From positions 124,001-188,000 of the IMG/VR virus record IMGVR_UViG_3300031707_000001: 64,000 bases of DNA. One strand, written 5' to 3'. The notes under the pieces were generated by a model, which saw nothing but the letters and a program-made list of their open reading frames with translations, ran no database searches and had not been told where the DNA came from. Below are positions 52,274-59,606 of the stretch, piece by piece; the stretch's first letter is position 1; every line of letters starts with the position of its first letter. This DNA is from a virus. Made by a program: the position numbers and the translations under genes.

Positions 52274-53092
52274 ATGAACTATAGACTTGGTTGGATACGA
52301 GACTTTGCAGACATCAGAGATTTTCACGTTAAACACGAAGAGGTGCTGCCGTACAAGTTGGAAGAAGCACCGTTAGAGCCTGAATGTAAAATTGCAATCC
52401 TGCCGCCCATAAAGAACCAGGACCAACTCGGCAGTTGTACGGCGAACGCCGGCACCTACATGTACGAGACGTTTGCTTTGCAACTCCAAGGCGCCGGTAC
52501 CGTTCCGGCTTTGAGTAGGTTGTTCCTGTACAAAGCTACTCGGAGATTGGAGGGGTCGAAAGGAGACACAGGTGCTCAACTTCGAGATACAATGAAGTCG
52601 TTGGTACTATTTGGACTTCCTCCTGAGTCATATTGGCCGTACGACATCTCGAAGTTTGACAACGATCCTACTGCCTTTGAGTACAGTATGGCTCAAAACT
52701 ACCAGGCTCAGACTTACTACCGGTTGGATCCACAGGGCAAAGATGCAGAAAGCGTTATTGCTTCGATCAAGTTGAACTTAGCTGCTAATCGAGCCTGTAT
52801 ATTCGGCTTTACGGTCTATCACAACTGCATGAATAACGGTAACGGAAACGTAAGGCTGCCCGGGCTCTTTGACTTCGTAGATGGCGGCCATGCCATATGT
52901 GCCGTAGGATATGACGATACTCGGGTTATCGAGGGATCTACAGGGGCCTTCATATTTGCCAATTCCTGGGGTACCGTCTGGGGAGATGCAGGTTTCGGTT
53001 ATCTGCCCTACGATTACGTGCGAAAAGGCTTGGCCACCGACTGGTGGACCATGATGAATGGGGAATGGGTCAATTTGGACGTTTTCAAGTAA
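52274..53092 (+). CDS. Papain-family (C1) cysteine peptidase
   Basis: 272 residues, SD aggag 6 bases upstream. The catalytic set is intact: Q49 (oxyanion hole) and C55 in NQDQLGSCTANAG, H206 in DGGHAICAVGYDD, and N230 in FANSWGTVWGDAG. No signal or pro-peptide is seen; the N-terminus starts MNYRLGWIRDFADIRDFHVK. Family knowledge: C1 peptidases cut proteins, in bacteria often in surface or host-protein processing. It closes the secreted-protein island, where it might process exported proteins or a host target, or serve as a virion protease. The 3' end is followed by a terminator-like hairpin. Confidence 0.82.
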   Translation: MNYRLGWIRDFADIRDFHVKHEEVLPYKLEEAPLEPECKIAILPPIKNQDQLGSCTANAGTYMYETFALQLQGAGTVPALSRLFLYKATRRLEGSKGDTGAQLRDTMKSLVLFGLPPESYWPYDISKFDNDPTAFEYSMAQNYQAQTYYRLDPQGKDAESVIASIKLNLAANRACIFGFTVYHNCMNNGNGNVRLPGLFDFVDGGHAICAVGYDDTRVIEGSTGAFIFANSWGTVWGDAGFGYLPYDYVRKGLATDWWTMMNGEWVNLDVFK

Positions 53093-53393
53093 CAGACCTA
53101 CATAGCCTAATTACCTGTTTCTAGGGCTTAGGAGCCCTTATAGGGGCTTTATTTCCATAGGTGGTGGTAAGATGCCTACCCCTAAATCTGGGGCTAAAAC
53201 CGGTTATAATTAGGTGTAGAAGAACTAGCATTTGCCATATATGGGTCGTTAGCAGAATACGTGCTAATGCATAGGTACGAAAACACTCTGCGGCAGCCAA
53301 CGTTGGAGTGACAAGTACCAAGGTCTTCAGCCACTGGCTGGTGGAGCTGAATACCCGTTTCGACGCTTACCCGGCGTATAATCTCCTATCCTC
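53093..53393. other. Intergenic region between convergent genes, hairpin-rich
   Basis: About 300 bases with no convincing gene. It holds a terminator-like hairpin (53133-53148), a CCCC/GGGG stem at about 53180-53194, TTAGCA/TGCTAA (53249-53267), and a hairpin around 53327-53350. No tRNA or known RNA family was recognised. It separates the + strand island from the - strand terminase gene, so it may hold terminators for both or an unassigned RNA. Confidence 0.5.
53133..53154 (+). terminator. Possible intrinsic terminator
   Basis: AGCCC (53133-53137) pairs with GGGCT (53144-53148) around ttatag, followed by ttatttcc. Alternative pairings with a preceding GGGCT (53124) exist. The stem is short, so this is tentative. 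Confidence 0.45.
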
Positions 53394-55142
53394 CTAGAGT
53401 TTGATGGAGGCAAGAATATCCCGAGGATCAATGTGGTCTATAGTTGGCGCCTCGCCCGACAGCGCTCTTTCTTTACCCAAGGCGTGGGCCGGTATGACAT
53501 CTACCATTTCGCTATTCATCAGCTTCATGGCTACCATAGAGGCAAAGCATAGTGCGTGGGCAAAGTCGTCTGGCCGGTTGGGGTTACGCATAAAATGCCG
53601 GTAGTCCATACCACCAGATTCTACGGCTTCTTCGTAGGGACTCAGCAGATCGGCGGTGTAGATATCGAACTCTTCTTTAGGTGGGAACTTCACCCGACCG
53701 TACCTGATAGCTAAAAAAAGAAGTTCCAGGGCTGTTGTTTTGTCCACTGTCCAACGAGTATGTCCCAACGTAGGGTTGTATGCCAGAAGGTGGTTCTGCC
53801 GGGTGTACATGATCTGGACAACAGGTAATCCAAAGCGTTGTTCCAGCATGACGTTCTGGGTAAACCCCACACCATAGTCTGCTGCCAAAATGCGGCAGTG
53901 ATAGAAGTGATGTGCCTGGGCGACTTCGCTTAGAACGGTATCGGGGTCAAAGCCCACGAACCGGCGGGCCCAGAGGACATCCAGATTTCCGTCTGCTCGT
54001 ACGCCAATGATCGTATGAACGGTAAATGAGTCTTGTTCGGCAACACCCCAGTCTATACCACCCACAGTGAAAATGTACTCATGCATCCGCTTCTGTAATT
54101 CCTTGATGCTGGGAAGCGTGCTGTTTCGATCGATATCCTCTTGGGTGATAATGCGTGCGCCCAAGGAGCAGGAGATCCCCAGGATTTCCTGCATAACGAT
54201 CGGAAGTGGAAGACGCAGTACTTTTCTAGTCAATGTTGACCACTTGTATGGATCCTCCACAATGGCCGGCACGACTATTTGGGGAATGTGAAATCCTCGA
54301 AACAAGTGATGACGATCCGGATGGGCAGCCACAAATTGTCCGTCCCTAACATTTAACAGTTTACCACATTTGATGCAGTGAACACCGTCACCTTGAATCA
54401 TGTTGAGAACTTTGCCTTCAGTGTTTGGGATATTCCAGAAATTACATGCTGGACACTTCATGACCCACTCACACATGGATGATTCTTCCCACAAGGATTC
54501 GATGGTGTTATCGGTTGTCTTGGCGGTCCCTGTGAATCGACGAACTCCCCAACTGGATGCTGTCAACGATTCCGAGATAATCGGAATGTTGTCAACCAAC
54601 TGGTCCTGGATTTCATCAAAATCGATTCTATCTGCATAGATACCACGAGCTCGATCGCTTGAGGTTTTGGCATATGTAAGTTGTATGCCTGAACCGTTAG
54701 CGAAGCCGTGATTGTGGACGCTCTTGACGATCTTTGAGTCCGAAAGGACGTTTTCCAGTGATTGCCTTTGAAGCCAGTTTGCCATATGACAAGAAGCAAT
54801 GGCTTCGTTCAGATACTGCGTGGAATAACGCTGTGTCTGGGCTTGCAGTGGCGCCACATACAACAGTTGCATATGGGGCACCATAATGAGATCCGCTATC
54901 TCGGAACGAGAAAGGTTCATTGTCTTACCGATTTGCCGCCCACACATGAAAATAGTGTCCGGCACGTATTCGGGACTATACATTTCTCGAAATTGAGGCC
55001 AGCGGTCTAAACTATATGGTTGCCCACGCACTCGAAACAACAGTGGTAACAGGTCGGCCCGGTGTATGGTGGATTCCACCGTACATTCGGGATTCTGTAA
55101 TACCTTTTCGAGGGAATCTAAATTAAGCGTGGGGTTATCCAT
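53394..55142 (-). CDS. terL: Terminase large subunit
   Basis: 582 residues from the minus-strand ATG at 55142. A longer in-frame TTG start at 55169 has no SD. ATPase: Walker A FMCGRQIGKT (about residues 66-74), Walker B ADRIDFDEIQ, and a coupling segment SWGVRRFTGTAKTTDNT. A zinc ribbon-like CPACNFW plus CIKCGKLL lies in the middle. Nuclease (RNase H-like) Asp residues are in GGIDWGVAEQD, ILAADYGVGF and RPDDFAHAL. Family knowledge: this motor packages DNA into the prohead and cuts it. It is separate from the tail genes and on the opposite strand, and no small subunit was seen beside it. Confidence 0.9.
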   Translation of the reverse strand: MDNPTLNLDSLEKVLQNPECTVESTIHRADLLPLLFRVRGQPYSLDRWPQFREMYSPEYVPDTIFMCGRQIGKTMNLSRSEIADLIMVPHMQLLYVAPLQAQTQRYSTQYLNEAIASCHMANWLQRQSLENVLSDSKIVKSVHNHGFANGSGIQLTYAKTSSDRARGIYADRIDFDEIQDQLVDNIPIISESLTASSWGVRRFTGTAKTTDNTIESLWEESSMCEWVMKCPACNFWNIPNTEGKVLNMIQGDGVHCIKCGKLLNVRDGQFVAAHPDRHHLFRGFHIPQIVVPAIVEDPYKWSTLTRKVLRLPLPIVMQEILGISCSLGARIITQEDIDRNSTLPSIKELQKRMHEYIFTVGGIDWGVAEQDSFTVHTIIGVRADGNLDVLWARRFVGFDPDTVLSEVAQAHHFYHCRILAADYGVGFTQNVMLEQRFGLPVVQIMYTRQNHLLAYNPTLGHTRWTVDKTTALELLFLAIRYGRVKFPPKEEFDIYTADLLSPYEEAVESGGMDYRHFMRNPNRPDDFAHALCFASMVAMKLMNSEMVDVIPAHALGKERALSGEAPTIDHIDPRDILASIKL

Positions 55143-55170
55143 GGAGACATTAATCCAGAACTGGACCAAT

Positions 55171-55199
55171 TTGCTTGCGGGTTCGGTTCGTTGTATAGT
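55171..55199 (+). promoter_or_regulatory. Sigma-70-like promoter
   Basis: TTGCTT (55171-55176), a 17-base spacer and TATAGT (55194-55199). It lies just upstream of the terminase start on the other strand and directs transcription into the 55.2-56.2 kb genes. The -35 is weak (four of six). Confidence 0.45.
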
Positions 55200-55257
55200 A
55201 TCATACTTTCAGACCTTGGAATCTGCTTTGCATATAGAGTATGCAAAAACAGGGCAG

Positions 55258-55488
55258 ATGTCAATAAGGTGTTACCAGGAGTATGAACTCAATGATAAGC
55301 AAGTCAGCGACACAATACCTGAGACTACGATATACCCGAGATTTTCTGCGGGTCCTTCCGGACCTTCCCGAGACAGCGATGCCTCGGTACCAGGAGTCAA
55401 TAAGTCTATCGCATCGCAGGGGACAAAAGCGGTTGAGCGTTTGGACGCAATACCGCAAACAACTATTGTGGACGCCATAGATGATTGA
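55258..55488 (+). CDS. Small hypothetical protein
   Basis: 76 residues from the ATG at 55258. The start is uncertain: an in-frame ATG at 55141 would overlap the terminase start codon and is upstream of the predicted promoter. The protein is acidic and Pro/Ser-rich (RFSAGPSGPSRDSDASVPG). A competing 65-residue frame (55283-55480) has a better SD but a shadow-like Arg-rich sequence. Its stop overlaps the next ATG. Function unknown. Confidence 0.35.
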   Translation: MSIRCYQEYELNDKQVSDTIPETTIYPRFSAGPSGPSRDSDASVPGVNKSIASQGTKAVERLDAIPQTTIVDAIDD

Positions 55489-55609
55489 GGTAACATTGGC
55501 CGGACTGGCCATCTACACCCTTTACAAGGTGCAGCTTCTGATGGCTAGGGTGGACCACGTCCTGCAGGAGGAGGCCAACAAAAACAATCCTCCTGAAACT
55601 AAACAATAA
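55481..55609 (+). CDS. Small single-pass membrane protein
   Basis: 42 residues. The N-terminus MIEVTLAGLAIYTLYKVQLL is one hydrophobic helix, followed by a charged, Pro-ended tail (ARVDHVLQEEANKNNPPETK). It overlaps the preceding gene by 8 bases. It is one of three consecutive small membrane proteins downstream of the terminase region, a pattern that can signal lysis genes (holin-type), though no peptidoglycan hydrolase is adjacent. Confidence 0.5.
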   Translation: MIEVTLAGLAIYTLYKVQLLMARVDHVLQEEANKNNPPETKQ

Positions 55610-55629
55610 GCAAACAATAAGGGGTACGT

Positions 55630-55824
55630 ATGCTTTTCGGATCAGTACTGGTGATCGGAGCATCGTTTTACTTCTTTCGTTTGATGAAGAACTATGAACG
55701 GCAATGGGAAGACTTGAAAAGGTCGACCGAGCAAAAGATTGCCGAGGCTGTGGAACTGGAGCAGAAGTGGGATGAAGAGAAAAGTCACACCGACGATCCG
55801 GAACCTACGCCAATAGAAGTCTAA
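55630..55824 (+). CDS. Small membrane-anchored coiled-coil protein
   Basis: 64 residues with SD aaggggt upstream. An N-terminal hydrophobic helix (MLFGSVLVIGASFYFFRL) precedes a charged helix (RQWEDLKRSTEQKIAEAVEL). The topology resembles small spanin-like or holin-accessory proteins. No lipobox or cysteine is present. The tail is acidic (EEKSHTDDPEPTPIEV). Function is not established. Confidence 0.5.
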   Translation: MLFGSVLVIGASFYFFRLMKNYERQWEDLKRSTEQKIAEAVELEQKWDEEKSHTDDPEPTPIEV

Positions 55825-55850
55825 CCATCATTCAATCGAAAGGGAAGACG

Positions 55851-56249
55851 ATGAGCAAAGGTGGATGGGCATTCTTAGGAGTCACTGCTCTCATGGCAGC
55901 CATGGACGGAGCGTTACTGGCAACACTTGCTGCGGCAGGTCTTGGCGTGGTGGCGTTTTCCATCTTGTGTCGCCAGGCCCACAAGCCGGGCGAGACATTG
56001 GCAAAGATTGAAGAACAGAAGATCCGTGATCGTGTCCTTGTTTGCAAGAACAAGGAAATGCGCAAACGTATGGACGAGGCAATCAAGCACGACTTGACTG
56101 ACTTGTCGAAAGCCCGGGAGCTTGACAAATACGGAGGACGTGAGGCCGCTAAATGGGCAGGAATAGGCATATTCGCCTGTCCTATCCTGGCAGTGGCATT
56201 GATCGCCCAACTTGTAATTGCCAAGCGTCGGGCAGAATTTGTGAAATAA
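55851..56249 (+). CDS. Polytopic small membrane protein
   Basis: 132 residues with SD aaaggga upstream. Two N-terminal hydrophobic segments (FLGVTALMAAMDGALLATLA, LGVVAFSILC) and one near the C-terminus (AGIGIFACPILAVALIAQLV) flank a charged central helix (KIEEQKIRDRVLVCKNKEMR). The layout fits a holin-type or membrane adaptor protein. A terminator hairpin follows its stop. Confidence 0.52.
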   Translation: MSKGGWAFLGVTALMAAMDGALLATLAAAGLGVVAFSILCRQAHKPGETLAKIEEQKIRDRVLVCKNKEMRKRMDEAIKHDLTDLSKARELDKYGGREAAKWAGIGIFACPILAVALIAQLVIAKRRAEFVK

Positions 56250-56255
56250 GTGGCA

Positions 56256-56296
56256 AGCCGCCTGTGGGGTTAATTCCCTGCAGGCGGCTACTTTTC
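56256..56296 (+). terminator. Intrinsic terminator
   Basis: AGCCGCCTG (56256-56264) pairs with CAGGCGGCT (56281-56289), with an inner GGGG/CCC stem, then acttttctg. It closes the small membrane-protein unit. Confidence 0.75.
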
Positions 56297-56350
56297 TGCT
56301 GGTAATTCGGTTCGCTCTTAGCTATCATAAACACAATCGAAAGGGATAAT

Positions 56351-57238
56351 ATGCCGAAAAGCGAAATCATAAACAAAGATCCATTCTGTGAAGTGCGCCT
56401 GGAGAATATCACCCACGGTGGGCACAAGACGGACAAATTCCTAATCGCCCTTCAACATCCTGAAGCTCCTGAGACGTTTCTGGAAATTCCGGGCGTTGGA
56501 ACCGTCCACAGCGCCGACTATACGCTTGTGACCAACAAACAAGTTCACGACATGGCCAGCCAGGTCATCGTTGATTCCCACATGACATTTGAACCCGTCC
56601 CAACCTGGGGTGAGGGACATTCCAAGAATCTTTATTGGAACGGTCGTCGTTTCAGCGAGAAGTGGTTCTGCAAGGATACGGCCGTTGCCGTGCCTGGCGG
56701 TTCGTCCATGATGCTGGGAATGGAAGTTACGAACAGTTACGACGGCAGCGCCAAAGTGGGCTTGGCCTTCTTTGCCATGCATGTTGCCTGTTCGAACCAA
56801 TTCTATAGCTGCAACATGATGGGTCAACCCTTCGAGTTTCCACACGTCAACCGTGGTGGTAAACTGGAAGAGGATATTGGTGATGCTATGCTGCAGATTC
56901 AGGAAAAAGCCAGTACCTTTGGCAAGATCGTTCCGAATATCAAGCGTATGCAGGAGACCCACGTTGCGTCGTTCAAAGGTTTCCTGAACTTGCGTAAAGA
57001 GCTTACGACTACGACTGGCGTAGAGATTCGGGACAAACAGTTGCTGGATGAATTGTCCGGAGAAGGCATTACCAGTGAATTGAAAATGCACGATGTACAT
57101 TACAAAGATCCTTCTAGTTATTGGGATATTGCCAACGCTTATACGGCGGTGACAACCCACTTGGTTTGTGGGCCAAGAGGTAGTGATCATTCACAGCGGG
57201 TGGTGGACTTCTTACTAAAGAGGGCCATTGCAGCGTAG
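56351..57238 (+). CDS. DUF932-family phage/plasmid-like protein
   Basis: 295 residues. The family pattern is visible: early VTNKQVHDMASQVIVDSHMT, then GMEVTNSYDGSAKVGLAFFA, followed by HVACSNQFYSCNM, and a C-terminal YWDIANAYTAVTTHL. DUF932 proteins are common in phages and plasmids, and their biochemical role is unknown. No signal peptide. It has terminators on both sides, making it a separate unit or the end of one. The SD (aaaggg) is 7 bases upstream of the ATG. Confidence 0.72.
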   Translation: MPKSEIINKDPFCEVRLENITHGGHKTDKFLIALQHPEAPETFLEIPGVGTVHSADYTLVTNKQVHDMASQVIVDSHMTFEPVPTWGEGHSKNLYWNGRRFSEKWFCKDTAVAVPGGSSMMLGMEVTNSYDGSAKVGLAFFAMHVACSNQFYSCNMMGQPFEFPHVNRGGKLEEDIGDAMLQIQEKASTFGKIVPNIKRMQETHVASFKGFLNLRKELTTTTGVEIRDKQLLDELSGEGITSELKMHDVHYKDPSSYWDIANAYTAVTTHLVCGPRGSDHSQRVVDFLLKRAIAA

Positions 57239-57247
57239 TTAAACGTC

Positions 57248-57280
57248 GGGAGTGGGGCTCATTGCCCCACTCCCTTTTAT
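57248..57280 (+). terminator. Intrinsic terminator
   Basis: A perfect 10-bp stem GGGAGTGGGG (57248-57257) with CCCCACTCCC (57265-57274), loop ctcattg, then TTTTAT. It lies 9 bases after the DUF932 stop and 9 before the next ATG. Confidence 0.9.
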
Positions 57281-57289
57281 GGAGGTCGC

Positions 57290-57730
57290 ATGCACGCAAT
57301 TTTACATCTTACAGTGTCTGATGATATAATCATCGACCCAGCTACTACCAAACAGCCAGCTGTTGTTCGTAAGGTCGATATAGTGGATAAGATGGAACTC
57401 AATATCGATGTTGTCTACGAGGAATTCAAACGAGCGTGGAGTAGTTCTGTGGCAGCTACACTCGGCTCATTGTTCGAACACGCTTTTGATAAATTCGAAA
57501 CAGCTGCCAAAACTGCTATAGCGATCGCTCAAGAAGAAAAGATGGCTGCTGCAGAAAAGGCGGCGGCTGAAGCCAAGGCAGATGCAGCCAAGAAATTGAC
57601 TGAAGGCGTGGCGCCTAAGGAAGAAGTGAAAGTGGCAACTGCAATTGAAGTTGCAACTTCTACGAAAAAGGAACCAACAGCAGTACAACCAACGCCTGCT
57701 GCACCGAAAACGCAATCGAAGGATAAGTAA
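57290..57730 (+). CDS. Hypothetical Ala/Lys-rich helical protein
   Basis: 146 residues, SD ggagg 5 bases upstream. The N-terminal 60 residues are mixed (VDIVDKMELNIDVVYEEFKR). From residue 70 an Ala/Lys/Glu-rich helix follows (EEKMAAAEKAAAEAKADAAK), then a low-complexity tail (TSTKKEPTAVQPTPAAPKTQ). No cysteine, membrane or signal sequence. It opens the operon that leads to RNase H and SbcCD, so a DNA-binding or scaffolding role is possible. No family was recognised. Confidence 0.45.
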   Translation: MHAILHLTVSDDIIIDPATTKQPAVVRKVDIVDKMELNIDVVYEEFKRAWSSSVAATLGSLFEHAFDKFETAAKTAIAIAQEEKMAAAEKAAAEAKADAAKKLTEGVAPKEEVKVATAIEVATSTKKEPTAVQPTPAAPKTQSKDK

Positions 57731-57733
57731 CAA

Positions 57734-58360
57734 ATGGCAGAGTCAGTTCAACGCAAGTGTCCCAAATGCGGGGAACTTCGGGATTTACATCTTTTCGAAT
57801 ACAACCCGAAAACCGGCCGCAGAAATTACTCGTGCGCCTTCTGCAAACAGCAGAAAGTCAATCTTCCGTGGGATTGGGCTTGTGCCCTCCGGAAGTCGAC
57901 TCGGATGCATGTTGGCAAAGCGCAAGGCAGGGAAGGCAAGTACTTCGATGCCCTGGACGAGGATATGATCCGGGCGTTGATGAGGGCACAGGGCAATAAG
58001 TGTGCATTGACTCAAGCTGTTTTGCAATTGCCTTCCTCTGACCAACTCAAAGTACTCTCCTCTGACAAGACAGGTAATAACGTCACGCTGACGGCGTGGA
58101 AAGCAACCTTACCGCCTCATCTACAGAAATTCGTGCCCGTTGTTGTTAGAGTAAGCACGGAAGGCTCCTGGATTCCTGGCAACGTTGTTATCATATGCGA
58201 TTATCTAAAGGAATTCTACGAGGCTGCCGGAAATATTGGTTTGCTTCAGGATTGCTGCAAATTGATCATGAGCAATACACCTATGTCAGTTCCTCAAAAG
58301 GTGTTTCTGGACAAGATACGTCAGGACATCCTTGAGGAGAATTTGAAAGCCAATTTATGA
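57734..58360 (+). CDS. Zinc-ribbon protein, possibly a degenerate HNH nuclease
   Basis: 208 residues starting three bases after the previous stop. A CPKCGELRDLHLFEYNPKTG and CAFCKQQKV pair forms an N-terminal zinc ribbon (residues 9-36). The middle MRAQGNKCALTQAVLQLP resembles the start of an HNH domain (QxGKCALTG), but the His and Asn of HNH are not present. The C-terminus is helical. It overlaps the RNase H start by 4 bases. Likely a nucleic-acid-binding protein; nuclease activity is doubtful. Confidence 0.45.
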   Translation: MAESVQRKCPKCGELRDLHLFEYNPKTGRRNYSCAFCKQQKVNLPWDWACALRKSTRMHVGKAQGREGKYFDALDEDMIRALMRAQGNKCALTQAVLQLPSSDQLKVLSSDKTGNNVTLTAWKATLPPHLQKFVPVVVRVSTEGSWIPGNVVIICDYLKEFYEAAGNIGLLQDCCKLIMSNTPMSVPQKVFLDKIRQDILEENLKANL

Positions 58361-58860
58361 ACCCCCATGCTTATCTGTTCGTCGACGGCTCGTCGTCACG
58401 GAAGGACGATGTCGGCGCCTGGGCAGCAATAGCTGCAACGGCTACACAACGTAAAGTACTTTATGGGCTTTCCTATCCGACAACTATTAGTCGTATGGAA
58501 CTCACACCAATCATTGAAGGGTTACGGTGGATGCGAAAGAACTGGTCCAGAGAGTCGCCAGGTTTTCGAGTTACCGTGACGTCGGATTCTGAATATACCG
58601 TAAAGACATTGTGCGGGCTATATCCCAGGCACAAGAACGAAGATCTTTGGCATGCTTACGATGAGATAGCCAAAGGTATGCAAATCAAGTTCATATGGCG
58701 GGAACGCAATAGTCTCGACTATATGGAATTCTGCGACGGCATCTGCAACTCGTTGCGGAGAACCGTTATTGACTCCCTTACGAAAGCGATAGGGGACGCC
58801 CGAAATTTAGAACAGCTGATACCAATTAGCACATTGCAAGAGGAGACAGAAAAAGTATGA
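58357..58860 (+). CDS. rnh: Ribonuclease H (type I)
   Basis: 167 residues. The catalytic acidic set is D10 (YLFVDGSS), E48 (SRMELTP), D77 (TVTSDSEYTV) and D127 (EFCDGICNSL). The order and spacing match RNase HI, which removes RNA primers from RNA-DNA hybrids. The position before SbcCD is a DNA metabolism operon. It overlaps both neighbours by 4 bases, so it is translated in a coupled way. The usual HxxGNE-type motif near the last Asp is replaced by RNSLDY, a divergent feature. Confidence 0.82.
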   Translation: MNPHAYLFVDGSSSRKDDVGAWAAIAATATQRKVLYGLSYPTTISRMELTPIIEGLRWMRKNWSRESPGFRVTVTSDSEYTVKTLCGLYPRHKNEDLWHAYDEIAKGMQIKFIWRERNSLDYMEFCDGICNSLRRTVIDSLTKAIGDARNLEQLIPISTLQEETEKV

Positions 58861-59603
58861 GTTTTCTTACACCGCTACGACACCGAGAACCGGCATATAC
58901 ATTGGAAGATCAAATAGCGAACTTTTGTTATGCACGTAAAGCCGACGGTTCGATAGCTAACTATGATGATAATCGAGCGTCTCGTACACGTACGGACTTT
59001 AGTCTTTATACTCGACAGTATATAGCAGGTCCAAGAAGTCCCGAAGTGTCATTCCATATAATTACTACCTTAGAGGGGCATGTTTATTGTATTGCCAATG
59101 GCACGCTGGATGTTGAGGTCAAACAAAAGCTGACACAGTATGATGTGACTAAGTGGTCGCTACTTCAAAATTTGAATTTGACACCAGACGATATTTGGAT
59201 ACCCGAGAACGAGTCGTTTATTGAGGATACATTAAGTGTCAATAAAATGTGGGGGTGGGGCAATTGGAATTCTACTTTAATCATACAAAATTGGGTTCCA
59301 GAAGACGGACGAGTCTATTCTGTGGTAATGGGTACTTGTGATCTCGTGTTACAGCATAGACTCAATCAGCAAGCAAATCGTCAAGTTGGTGATGAACTTA
59401 AAGGCAAGGTCATTTTGGATCTGCGTATCGGAACCAGAATCTATGGTGAGGATATTAGCAAGTCAGAAATATTATTACCTATACTATTGCAAAAAGCTAC
59501 TGACATAGGTGCAACAAAGACATTGTTGACAAAAGAGCAAAACGGAACGCCCAGAACACCGGAGCAAATTCAACACGATTTAGCAACCAAAGGTATTGTT
59601 TGA
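58857..59603 (+). CDS. Hypothetical protein between RNase H and SbcD
   Basis: 248 residues, ATGA-coupled to RNase H. N-terminal part (DQIANFCYARKADGSIANYD) is charged; the middle is Trp-rich (NKMWGWGNWNSTLII). Beta-rich, no enzyme motif seen. Codon use is more AT-rich than its neighbours, so it may be a later acquisition. Conserved order with nucleases suggests a DNA-processing partner. No family was recognised. Confidence 0.45.
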   Translation: MSFLTPLRHREPAYTLEDQIANFCYARKADGSIANYDDNRASRTRTDFSLYTRQYIAGPRSPEVSFHIITTLEGHVYCIANGTLDVEVKQKLTQYDVTKWSLLQNLNLTPDDIWIPENESFIEDTLSVNKMWGWGNWNSTLIIQNWVPEDGRVYSVVMGTCDLVLQHRLNQQANRQVGDELKGKVILDLRIGTRIYGEDISKSEILLPILLQKATDIGATKTLLTKEQNGTPRTPEQIQHDLATKGIV

Positions 59604-59606
59604 AAT

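Noticed and set aside
53121-53321. 66-residue minus-strand ORF in the convergent gap
   Set aside because: No RBS, low-quality sequence with a hydrophobic stretch by chance; the region is better explained by hairpins.
55283-55480. 65-residue ORF with SD aggag
   Set aside because: Arg-rich shadow-like sequence; the overlapping 76-residue frame looks more protein-like and is coupled to the next gene. Not fully excluded.
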